Assembly (NCBI GenBank): GCA_963663495.1
Contig: OY760427.1
Location: 5,580,001 to 5,644,000 of the forward strand
Source of the DNA: G963663495 sp963663495
GTDB lineage: Bacteria; Bacteroidota; Rhodothermia; Rhodothermales; Bin80
DNA length: 64,000 nucleotides
Reading direction: 5' to 3'
Shown here: positions 45,169 through 52,812 of the stretch, in pieces
Position numbering within the stretch: position 1 is the first letter of the stretch
Layout of the letters: the number at the start of each line of letters is the position of its first letter
Program-made: the position numbers and the translations under genes
The notes under the pieces: model-generated
What the model was told of the DNA's origin: nothing
The model's database searches: none
The model's input: only the letters and a program-made list of their open reading frames with translations

Positions 45169-45897
45169 TCAGTGCCATATTGATTGTACACCTAGAGATA
45201 TCAGGGCGTTGTGGGCTGCGTGCTGGCTCGCGGTCTTCTTGGTTGCGCCCCGGGCGCGTCCAAGGATCTTGCCATCAACAGAAACTGCCACAGTAAAATT
45301 AGGCTGGTGACGTGGCCCTCGTGTACGAACTACGCGGTACTTTGGCTGCGCCCAGCCGCGTGCCTGGGCATGTTCAAGAAGGTGTCCTTTGTGGTTCTGC
45401 GTAGTGGAGGCCAGCTGGTCCAAGTTGGCATTCTCCAGCATGGAGCGGAAGATGAAGCGCTCGGCGGTCGCCAAACCGCGATCAAGGTATAGCGCACCAA
45501 TCAGGGCTTCCAGCCCGTCAGCAAGAATAGTCGGGTTCTTCTCCCCACCACCTTTACGCGCGCTGTAGCTCATGACAATCAGCGGCCCGAGGTCCAGCTT
45601 CCTGGCTACCTCGGCCAGCGCGGCACCGCTGACGAGTTTTGAGCGAAGCGACGACATAAACCCCTCCTCCTCGTTAGGATATTCCGAATACAGGTGGCGA
45701 GCAACCACGAGTCCTAACACGGCATCGCCCAAGTATTCAAGCCGTTCATTGGAGGCGGTTCTGGCTTCATTATCTAAGTCCGATCTATGGCGCAATGCCA
45801 AGTCGTAGAGGTGTACATCGCGAATGCGTACACCGACGACGGCCTCAACGGGGTGCCGGCGAGAGTGCTTCAGCCATTTACCAAGGAGCCTGCGCAT
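45169..45897 (-). CDS. rnc: Ribonuclease III
   Basis: 242 residues. The RNase III signature NERLEYLGDAVLGLVVARHL begins at N50, with catalytic E and D residues. The second catalytic region is ILADGLEALIGALYLDRG (E of the DxxE motif kept, although ADGLEA replaces the usual ADAFEA). The C-terminal double-stranded RNA-binding domain spans about residues 165-240 and ends ATKKTASQHAAHNALISLG. It processes rRNA precursors and double-stranded RNA. It lies 46 bases upstream of gcvP on the same strand. Confidence 0.96.
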   Translation of the reverse strand: MRRLLGKWLKHSRRHPVEAVVGVRIRDVHLYDLALRHRSDLDNEARTASNERLEYLGDAVLGLVVARHLYSEYPNEEEGFMSSLRSKLVSGAALAEVARKLDLGPLIVMSYSARKGGGEKNPTILADGLEALIGALYLDRGLATAERFIFRSMLENANLDQLASTTQNHKGHLLEHAQARGWAQPKYRVVRTRGPRHQPNFTVAVSVDGKILGRARGATKKTASQHAAHNALISLGVQSIWH

Positions 45898-46034
45898 AAA
45901 TGAGAATTTGAACGATACAGCTAGAGTCCATCAACAGAACCGTATGATAGTCCCGTTACTGGTCGGTACCATGACTGTGGCAGTGCAGACCTTCCTCATC
46001 AGGTGTTTGGTGCCAACGTGACATGCGCATCCGA

Positions 46035-47024
46035 TCATTGGGCGAAGATAAGAGTCATGAGGCCCCTTTTGACGAGTTCGCTCTTTACAACAGGCGATAC
46101 GTAGCCGGATAGAGGAGTTGGAAGCCATCGCTGCCGACGATCGCGAGAACTAATGGTTTCGCTCACCGCCGCGTGGATCACGCGCGCGATAGCTGCTCCC
46201 AGCGCAGCCGAGGATTTTTCGTCGGCAATACCCTGCGTGAGAATTACGAGCACGTAGGGACGCTGACTGGCCGGGTATATGATGGCGGCGTCGTGCTGCA
46301 CATTTGTGATCAGGCCCGTCTTATTTACCACCCGTGCGTCAGGTGGAAGGCCCGATGGGATCATGGTGCTGAAAATATTCCCGGACATGACATCAATCAT
46401 GGTACTGTCGGCTTCTTTGGATACGGCCGTTCCCTCCATGAGCCGTAGAAGGAGCGCCGCGAGGTCCGTAGATGTGGTTGTATTGCTGAGCCCTTGCTCG
46501 AAAGCTTTGATGTCCTCTACCCCGCGCAACACATGCAGGGTTGGCGCTCCCAGTGACGCTGCGGTCTGGCGAACGGAATCCGCCGTCAGGACATCAATGA
46601 GCAGGTTGGTAGCCAGGTTTGAGGACATGGTCATCATGCGCTGCATCAGCGCAAACAGCGACAGCCTCGAATCAAGCATGCTGTAAATGTCTGTGTCGGA
46701 GTCATCCGATATGCTGTATGCCTCCCCGTCTACAATGGAACGAAAGCTGTTGCGGACCTCCACGGTGCTGTCCAATGCAAGGGTTCCGTTCCGGTCACGA
46801 CGGAACAGTTCGATCATGACCGGAATCTTCATGGTACTCGCTGCATGCATCGCATGATCGGCGTTGATGTCAAGTGAAACGCTGCTGCTGCGAACTGAGA
46901 CGGCTACGGTTGCCTCCGGATGCGTATCAAGGAGTGCTCGAATGTCCGCTTCTAGCGAACCCTTCCGGCACGAGGCAAGGGCAACTGCAGCGACCATCAG
47001 CCAGCAAACGCTCAAATGCGGCAT
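46035..47024 (-). CDS. Class A beta-lactamase-like serine hydrolase, lipoprotein
   Basis: 329 residues. The lipoprotein signal ends LASC (C19). Active-site motifs of class A enzymes: S63-T-M-K66, S134-S-N136 in place of SDN, a candidate general base E170 (LRGVEDIKAF), and K235-T-G237. A stretch NTTTSTDLAALL follows as in true class A enzymes. Whether it hydrolyses beta-lactams or acts as a housekeeping peptidase-like enzyme is open. SSN instead of SDN and the divergent omega loop make the latter possible. It overlaps hisG by 13 bases. Confidence 0.85.
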   Translation of the reverse strand: MPHLSVCWLMVAAVALASCRKGSLEADIRALLDTHPEATVAVSVRSSSVSLDINADHAMHAASTMKIPVMIELFRRDRNGTLALDSTVEVRNSFRSIVDGEAYSISDDSDTDIYSMLDSRLSLFALMQRMMTMSSNLATNLLIDVLTADSVRQTAASLGAPTLHVLRGVEDIKAFEQGLSNTTTSTDLAALLLRLMEGTAVSKEADSTMIDVMSGNIFSTMIPSGLPPDARVVNKTGLITNVQHDAAIIYPASQRPYVLVILTQGIADEKSSAALGAAIARVIHAAVSETISSRDRRQRWLPTPLSGYVSPVVKSELVKRGLMTLIFAQ

Positions 47025-47854
47025 GTCCGTATTCCGGTTACCAGGATTCCCTTTGCGCCGAGGTCTTCCAGGGAATCCATAATATGATTTGCTTCATGTC
47101 CGTTGACCATGGCCTTGACGGCAACCCATCCGGGCTTGCTTAGGGGGGCGATCGTCGGTGATTCAATTCCCGGGGTGATTTGGCAGGCTGCATCAATGAT
47201 ATCGTGAGGACAATCGTATTCGATCATTACGAATTCGCGGGCAAGAATAATTCCCTCCAGGCGCTGTACGAGTCGCCCGGCGGTACTGTTCAACGTGCCC
47301 TCTTTGCGGCGCGAGACCAAGACTGCCTCCGTTTCCAGAACAGGGTCTCCAAGCGGCACCAGCCCAGCATCGGCCATCGTCTGTCCGGTCTGCACAACGT
47401 CCGCAACGGCGTCGGCGACGCCGAGCAGCACCGACACCTCCACAGCGCCGTCCAAGGGTACCAAGCGGGCCTCTATGCCCTTCGTGTCCAAGTCTCGGCG
47501 CACCAGCGTAGGATACGATGTGGCAATCCGCAATCCTGCCAGGGTATTGATGTTCGCGTTCTTGGGCACGGCGTACCGGAATAGGGCCTTACCGAACCCG
47601 AGACCAAGAAGTTCGGTAAGCTCTTTGCCGCTGTCAATCAGCATATCGCGTCCGGTGATGCCAAGATCCAGGACGCCGTTGCTGACGTAGATGGCAATGT
47701 CGCGCGGGCGCAAGAAGAGGAAGGCTACGTTGTTGCGCCTGTCCCGCACCGCTAGGCTGCGTCCTGATCGGGAACAGTGGTACCCTGCAGTTAGCAGCAG
47801 ATCAATGGCGCCTTGTGCTAGTTTTCCCTTATTTGGCAGAGCAACTTGCAGCAT
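47012..47854 (-). CDS. hisG: ATP phosphoribosyltransferase, long form
   Basis: 280 residues. The start LQVALPNKGKLAQGAIDLL is typical. PPi/PRPP site segments include VLDLGITGRDMLIDSG and DAVADVVQTGQTMADAGL. The C-terminal about 75 residues form the ACT-like regulatory domain of the long form (CQITPGIESPTIAPL, KAMVNGHEANHIMDSLEDLG), so no HisZ is needed and histidine feedback is expected. It catalyses the first step of histidine synthesis. The start shares one base with the hisE stop (TAATG). Confidence 0.96.
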   Translation of the reverse strand: MLQVALPNKGKLAQGAIDLLLTAGYHCSRSGRSLAVRDRRNNVAFLFLRPRDIAIYVSNGVLDLGITGRDMLIDSGKELTELLGLGFGKALFRYAVPKNANINTLAGLRIATSYPTLVRRDLDTKGIEARLVPLDGAVEVSVLLGVADAVADVVQTGQTMADAGLVPLGDPVLETEAVLVSRRKEGTLNSTAGRLVQRLEGIILAREFVMIEYDCPHDIIDAACQITPGIESPTIAPLSKPGWVAVKAMVNGHEANHIMDSLEDLGAKGILVTGIRTCRI

Positions 47855-48117
47855 TACAGGTGCTCGTAGATATCTTCAAGGTTCAAGTCGCATGCCAGCA
47901 TCATTACTTGGACATGGTAAAGAAGTTGTGCAATCTCCTCGGCAGCACGGTCCCGGCCCTCGTACTCCGCTGCCATCCAGACCTCGCCGGCCTCTTCAAG
48001 GAGTTTCTTCCCGATGGAATGCGTGCCAGCCGTCAACGCTTTCACTGTCCCTGATGCCGGGTCCTGCCGCTCCGCCTTTTCGTTCAACTCGGCGAACAGT
48101 TCTTCAAACCTTTTCAT
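47854..48117 (-). CDS. hisE: Phosphoribosyl-ATP pyrophosphatase
   Basis: 87 residues from ATG 48117 (MKRFEELFAELNEKAE). The MazG-like four-helix core includes SGTVKALTAGTHSIGKKLLE, EAGEVWMAAEYEGRDRAAEE and IAQLLYHVQVMMLACDL, with the E-E-x-x-E metal site. It catalyses the second step of histidine synthesis. It is translationally coupled to hisG (TAATG). The start codon is only 2 bases from the divergent M1 peptidase start, so the promoters of the two genes must lie within each other's coding regions. Confidence 0.95.
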   Translation of the reverse strand: MKRFEELFAELNEKAERQDPASGTVKALTAGTHSIGKKLLEEAGEVWMAAEYEGRDRAAEEIAQLLYHVQVMMLACDLNLEDIYEHL

Positions 48118-48119
48118 TC

Positions 48120-50057
48120 GTGGCGATCTTTTCTGACAGGAGTTCAACGCTTGTATGTGCAGGTGTTCTCCGATGGAGTCCGGTAGTTTTTGTGTTTGCG
48201 GCTCTTTCGATACCTGCCATTGCGCAGAGCCCGGGAGCAGGCGATGTGCCACGGAGTGAGCGCCGGGTGCACTACGACATCAAAGCGGTTTTACTTGACA
48301 CGCTCCCTGAAGTGCGCGGCACGGCGCGCATCGTGTGGCGTAACCCTGATGCGGTACCTATCACATCGCTACAGCTGCACTTGTACCTGAATGCATTCAG
48401 GAACAGCCAGACGACCTTCATGCGCGAGAGCGGAGGCAGGCATAGAGGATTTGAGGCGAGTGGCAGTCGAGGCTCCTTGGACATCGTGCATATTACCGCC
48501 AGCATTGAAGGCGCTTTGGCGGATGTTTTTGACGGATTACAGTTCATTCGGCCCGACGACGATAACATTTACGACAGCACGTTGGTGGAGCTGCGGCTTC
48601 CGATGCCTGTGCCGCCCGGCCAGTCTGTCACGTTGTTGGTGGGGTTTCGTGCCCGTCTACCAGAAATCGTTGCTCGGACCGGGTATCTGCTACGTCCTGA
48701 TGGCGAGCCATTCTTCATGGTCGCGCAGTGGTTTCCCAAGCTTGCCGTGTACGAAATTCCGGGTCAGCGCTATGTGCCCCGGGATGCGGAACGCGGGCAG
48801 TGGAACGCCTACCAGTTTCATGCCAACAGCGAATTTTACGCTGACTTCGGAACCTACGATGTGACGCTTGATGTTCCCGCCAATTTCGTGACGGGAGCGA
48901 CAGGCAACAAAGTATCGGAGGACACGATCGGTGGTCGGAAGAAGGTTCGGTACACGGCGGCAGATGTGCACGACTTTGCCTGGACGGCGAGTCCAGCGTT
49001 TATTTCCGTGACCGACAGGTGGGAGCATGTGGAACTGCGCCTGTTGCTGTTACCTGAGCACCGAAGACAGGCTTCCCGGTACTTGAGGGCTGCCAAGGAG
49101 GCTCTTGCTGCGTACGACCGTATGCTGGGGACGTATCCTTATCATGGGCTCACGCTGGTTGATGGGATGGGTGGTGCCAACGGCATGGAATATCCGATGC
49201 TCGTCACCGGTGGCACTGTATACGGTATGCCTCGATGGCTGCGCGCGCCGGAAGTGGTGCTCATCCATGAAATCGGCCACCAGTATTTCTATGGCTTGGT
49301 GGCCACCAATGAAGTGGAGGAAGCGTGGCTGGATGAAGGGATGACCTCTTATGTGGAGGCCAAGGTGATGGACGAGGTATTTGGCCGTGGTAGTGTTATC
49401 AACCTACCTGGCCTGCTTCAGCTTGGTGATGCGGTGATGCATCGCCTGAACTATTCCAAGCCGTCCCCCCGGCGGGCCGCCTTGCAGACGGAATCCTGGA
49501 AGTACCGGAACAGCGCCGACTACGCAGCGGCATCATATTCAAAGGCAGCAACAGTTCTGCGGACCTTGGAGGGCGTGCTCGGATGGGACGTCATGCACGA
49601 TGTGCTTCGGACCTATTTTGCGCGATGGAGCTTTCGGCATCCGTCGGCCGAGGATTTTGAGGTGTTGGTGGAAGATGTGTCGGGAGATGACCTTGCTTGG
49701 TTTTTTCGTCAGTATGTTCGCGGCGACGAAGTGGTGGACTACGCTGTCGGCGCCATTGATAGTACAGAGGTCCAATTGCATCGAAAGGGTACCGGTGTCT
49801 TTCCCCAGACATTGCGGGTAACGCTTGTTGATGGATCTGAGCTGCACCGGGTATGGGATGGAGTGGAACGCACACACACCATGCGGTTTGAAAAGGCGGT
49901 GGTAGAGGCCTTTCTGGATCCCGAGAACCGGGTGTGGCTTGATAGTAACCGAATGAATAATCGGCTCAGGGTGTCTCCCTCGGGTGATTTTGCATGGAGG
50001 GTCGGTGCGGTGCTGACTGTTTGGATGCAGAGGTTTTTGCTGCTGGCCGGGCTATGA
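48120..50057 (+). CDS. Secreted M1-family metallopeptidase
   Basis: 645 residues from GTG 48120, the first start that gives a clean signal peptide (WSPVVFVFAALSIPAIAQ). M1 features: an N-terminal beta-sandwich domain, the GAMEN-like loop MGGANGMEYPMLV, the zinc motif HEIGH (H383-H387) with the third ligand Glu in NEVEEAWLDEGMTSY, and the helical C-terminus. It probably acts in the periplasm or outside as an aminopeptidase. The start is unusual in being 2 bases from the divergent hisE start. The next gene starts in its stop codon (ATGA). Confidence 0.92.
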   Translation: MAIFSDRSSTLVCAGVLRWSPVVFVFAALSIPAIAQSPGAGDVPRSERRVHYDIKAVLLDTLPEVRGTARIVWRNPDAVPITSLQLHLYLNAFRNSQTTFMRESGGRHRGFEASGSRGSLDIVHITASIEGALADVFDGLQFIRPDDDNIYDSTLVELRLPMPVPPGQSVTLLVGFRARLPEIVARTGYLLRPDGEPFFMVAQWFPKLAVYEIPGQRYVPRDAERGQWNAYQFHANSEFYADFGTYDVTLDVPANFVTGATGNKVSEDTIGGRKKVRYTAADVHDFAWTASPAFISVTDRWEHVELRLLLLPEHRRQASRYLRAAKEALAAYDRMLGTYPYHGLTLVDGMGGANGMEYPMLVTGGTVYGMPRWLRAPEVVLIHEIGHQYFYGLVATNEVEEAWLDEGMTSYVEAKVMDEVFGRGSVINLPGLLQLGDAVMHRLNYSKPSPRRAALQTESWKYRNSADYAAASYSKAATVLRTLEGVLGWDVMHDVLRTYFARWSFRHPSAEDFEVLVEDVSGDDLAWFFRQYVRGDEVVDYAVGAIDSTEVQLHRKGTGVFPQTLRVTLVDGSELHRVWDGVERTHTMRFEKAVVEAFLDPENRVWLDSNRMNNRLRVSPSGDFAWRVGAVLTVWMQRFLLLAGL

Positions 50058-50884
50058 AACTGTCGGCTCCAGACATTCTGCACGCCGGGCTGCGCACATC
50101 GCTTGCACGCCCCGACCTTGTGCTGTTGATGTATGGCATGCGGACAGCTGTTAGCCTTGCCGTGGCTGCCAACGTGGCACGTCACTTGGGCGCAATCGTG
50201 GATCATACGGGTTTCGGAGCGGAGCTTATGGCGGCAGATCTGGTCTTGTGGGCGGACATCATTGCTGATCACCGTTCGTCGTTATTCAGGCTACCGGTGC
50301 ATCTGTTGTGGCTTCTCCCACTATCTTTTGTCTGGAATGCCGTAGTGGAGGTTGGACTGCCGTACGCTTTACGGCCCGAACGCCGCTCTTTCTGGCGTGG
50401 GGCATGGTGGTATGGAGGTCGGAGCCTGCTCGTTGGTGTGGTGTATTTAATCGTTGCGGTTATAGGGATTGCGCTGCTGCTGGTGGTGTCAGGAACGCTG
50501 GCTGGCGAGGTCGGCGGCGAAACAGCAAACTTCTGGCTTCTGGCAGTGGTCACGCCCGCGGCCGTGGTGGTGGTACTGATCGCGGCAGATTATTTGTGCA
50601 GTATTGCGCGCGGGAGCGTTGTGTGCCACGATGCGGGCGCGGTGGCATCGTTATTGCGGAGGCATCAGCCCGGGCTTATGGCGGCATATGCCGTATGGAA
50701 GGTCGCGTTGGGCGTTGTCCTTACGGCCTCCATTATCGTGCAAGTGTATCTGGGCGCCGGTGTAGCCTCCCTAGTGGTGCAGCAGATCCTGTTTCTCGGC
50801 GCAGTGGTGTGCGGCTGCGGATGGTACGGAGGCTTGGCGGCGGCGCTGGAGCGTCAATCAGCCGCCCGTAGTCAGGAACGTTAA
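50054..50884 (+). CDS. Multi-pass membrane protein of unknown function
   Basis: 276 residues from ATG 50054, overlapping the peptidase stop as ATGA. Five to six hydrophobic segments are visible, including LFRLPVHLLWLLPLSFVW, SLLVGVVYLIVAVIGIALLL, FWLLAVVTPAAVVVVLIAA and a last IVQVYLGAGVASLVVQQIL. The short N-terminal cytoplasmic part precedes the helices. No family is recognised. Coupling to the M1 peptidase suggests related work at the envelope. Confidence 0.75.
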   Translation: MKLSAPDILHAGLRTSLARPDLVLLMYGMRTAVSLAVAANVARHLGAIVDHTGFGAELMAADLVLWADIIADHRSSLFRLPVHLLWLLPLSFVWNAVVEVGLPYALRPERRSFWRGAWWYGGRSLLVGVVYLIVAVIGIALLLVVSGTLAGEVGGETANFWLLAVVTPAAVVVVLIAADYLCSIARGSVVCHDAGAVASLLRRHQPGLMAAYAVWKVALGVVLTASIIVQVYLGAGVASLVVQQILFLGAVVCGCGWYGGLAAALERQSAARSQER

Positions 50885-51013
50885 AGAGAGCGGGCGCCCT
50901 GGCTTCGGTCAGCGCGATAGCCAGATGACACTTTGCAGGGAGGGGGCTGGTCCCGTTGGCCAAGTATTTGGAATACGCGCCGAAAAAGACACGGCGCTCC
51001 TGGTAGCCGAGCT

Positions 51014-51021
51014 TTTCAGGG
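51014..51021 (+). repeat. Left 8-bp target duplication of TnpB element C (TTTCAGGG)
   Basis: TTTCAGGG directly precedes the terminal repeat at 51022 and recurs exactly at 52504-52511. Confidence 0.88.
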
Positions 51022-51125
51022 GGGAATTATATACGTGAGTGACCAACTGTACACAGTGAGGCACTTGTATCAATTTCACGGGTCATAGGGGTCGGTAACC
51101 CGAACGCCCCTCGCCGTGCAGAAGC
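51022..51125 (-). ncRNA. Possible omega-RNA (reRNA) region of TnpB element C
   Basis: The 3' end of tnpB and the element end share the hairpins seen in copy A (GGGGCGTTCGGGTTACCGAC, then CCC, and GTGTACAGTTGGTCAC). By analogy with TnpB systems this end would supply the guide scaffold, with the guide read from flanking DNA beyond 51022. Inference from position and conservation. Confidence 0.4.
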
Positions 51126-52294
51126 CTCAATCCCGGAGGCCAGTATGTTTGCAGCCGCATTCAGGTCTGCATGATCCGCATGGCCGCAGGACATACACGT
51201 GAATTTGCTCCGTGTCTTACGGTTATTCGCTTCTGTGTGCCCACACACAGAACACCGCTGACTGGTATAGGCAGCGGTAACCTTTATCACCTTGCGGCAC
51301 TTATAGCCCAGCATCTGATCCAGCTGGCCCCAACCTGTTCGCAGTATCCCACGGTTGAGGCCAGACTTCTGTTTGACGTTTGTGCCAAAGCTCTCCATCG
51401 TCCCCTTAGCTGAACGTATCATCGCTTTGATCTTCAGGTCCTCCAGTATCACCGTTGAGGAGCATTTGGCAATACTGCGACTTACCTGGTGGTTCGCATT
51501 CTTGAGGATGTTAGCACGCTTGCGCTGTATGCGGGCGATTCTATGCTTCCGCCTGTTACGACGGTTGGAGCCTTTCTTCTGTCTCGCCAGTCTTCGCTGA
51601 TGCCGCTTCAACGTGGTATCAAGACGCTTGGTATCCGGTTGTCTGATAATGCTTGTATCGCCCTCTTTGGAGACCATAGCGACCTGCCCGCAATTACGGT
51701 CAATGCCTACAGCACCGCCGGTATCCTCTATTACAGGTGCCTCCATCTTGTAGCAGATGGCAGCATACCCTTTGCCGGCGTTCTTCTTTACCGTGGCTTT
51801 GACGGGTATACCATCAGGGTACGGGTTGCCTCCCCGCCTGCGGAGCGCCATATATCCCACTTTCGGGATATACAGCTTGCCATCCCGAACCCTTACGTTA
51901 TCCGGGATCGTGAACGAAGGCGTACTACCACGTCTTGAATGGAATCTCGGTCTTCTCTTACCCTCCTTGAAGAATGCCTTCCATGCATCCGCCTGATATT
52001 TCAATGTTTATCTAACGACAATGTTTATCTAACGACACCAAAGGAGTATTCAGGTAGCCACTCGACCGTACGGCGCAGCTCCGTGAACCGCTTCCCCAGC
52101 GAGAAGAAGCTTACCGAGGGCGGCTTCTCTCCAGCCTCTTTCGCTTTCTTGTACGCCTCGCTCTGCTCTACGAGGATGGCATTCCACACAAACCTACACG
52201 CACCCGCTAATCCAGCAAGGTGCTTGGCGTTACTCCGACTTCCGGGCAACAGCCTGTATGTGATATTGCGGTATGCACTAACCGTTTCGGGCAT
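51027..52294 (-). pseudogene. TnpB gene (copy C), frameshifted by a 17-bp tandem duplication
   Basis: It starts MPETVSAYRNITYRLLPGSR at ATG 52294. About 90 residues in, the 17-base unit AATGTTTATCTAACGAC occurs twice in tandem (52002-52035 region). It occurs once, with one base change, in copy A. The extra 17 bases shift the frame and split the gene into 52025-52294 and 51027-52004. The downstream part keeps the RuvC Asp (VGIDRNCG), Glu (ILEDLKIK), the zinc finger (CSVCGHTEANN ... CMSCGHADHADLNAAAN) and the natural stop after HSRI. Loss of one repeat unit would restore the gene. Confidence 0.9.
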
Positions 52295-52503
52295 GGCACT
52301 GTGGTATATAACTCCCTAATAGATGGCAATTATATAGTATATAGCATGAATACCCACGTGTTGAGTTATTTGAAATAATTGCAGTTTGTTCGTGAAAAGC
52401 GGGAACCGATTATGAACAACTGGCGAAAGCCATCCTGTCCGCACCACCAAAGCACAAAAAGTAACTCCTGCGAAAACGCGCGGCATTCAGCCATATAACT
52501 CCC

Positions 52504-52511
52504 TTTCAGGG
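52504..52511 (+). repeat. Right 8-bp target duplication of TnpB element C (TTTCAGGG)
   Basis: It matches 51014-51021 exactly. Confidence 0.88.
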
Positions 52512-52812
52512 CCAAGCAACCTAGCAGCGTCAGGAGAATCTTCAACCCGAAACGAGTCGTATCCTGATTGTCGGCTTCGGTCCTGTCCAGAGAGTGCTAC
52601 GAGCAGGCAAATGGCCAGAACACGGATCAGTCGCGGCGCAGTAGTCGTAAGCCAGTTAATGTGTGGCTGACTGCCGCTGTGTTTTGTGACTCAGCGAATG
52701 AAGCTGGCACAGGATGAAGATGCAATTGCCAAGCTTTTCAGGCAATTGCCAACGGGTACTATCAAGATTCCACGAAGATGTATGCACCGGTGGTGCAGCT
52801 GGTAGGTGATCA
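52512..52812. other. Gene-free region upstream of the AlbA/Schlafen gene
   Basis: About 300 bases with no coding signal. It holds a short direct repeat (CAATTGCCAA, and again with AGGCAATTGCCAAC) around 52720-52760. It probably contains the promoter of the following gene. Confidence 0.5.

Larger units (their letters stand above)
51022..52503 (-). mobile_element. Complete TnpB-carrying element C with inverted ends
   Basis: 1482 bases. The left end GGGAATTATATACGTGAGTG and the right end (minus strand) GGGAGTTATATGGCTGAATG match at about 15 of 20 positions. Both are flanked by the 8-bp repeat TTTCAGGG. It carries only tnpB (minus strand) and a leader of about 190 bases with an internal third copy of the terminal repeat just before the tnpB start. 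No tyrosine or DDE transposase is encoded, so it must be moved in trans. It lies between the membrane-protein gene and the AlbA/Schlafen gene. Confidence 0.85.
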
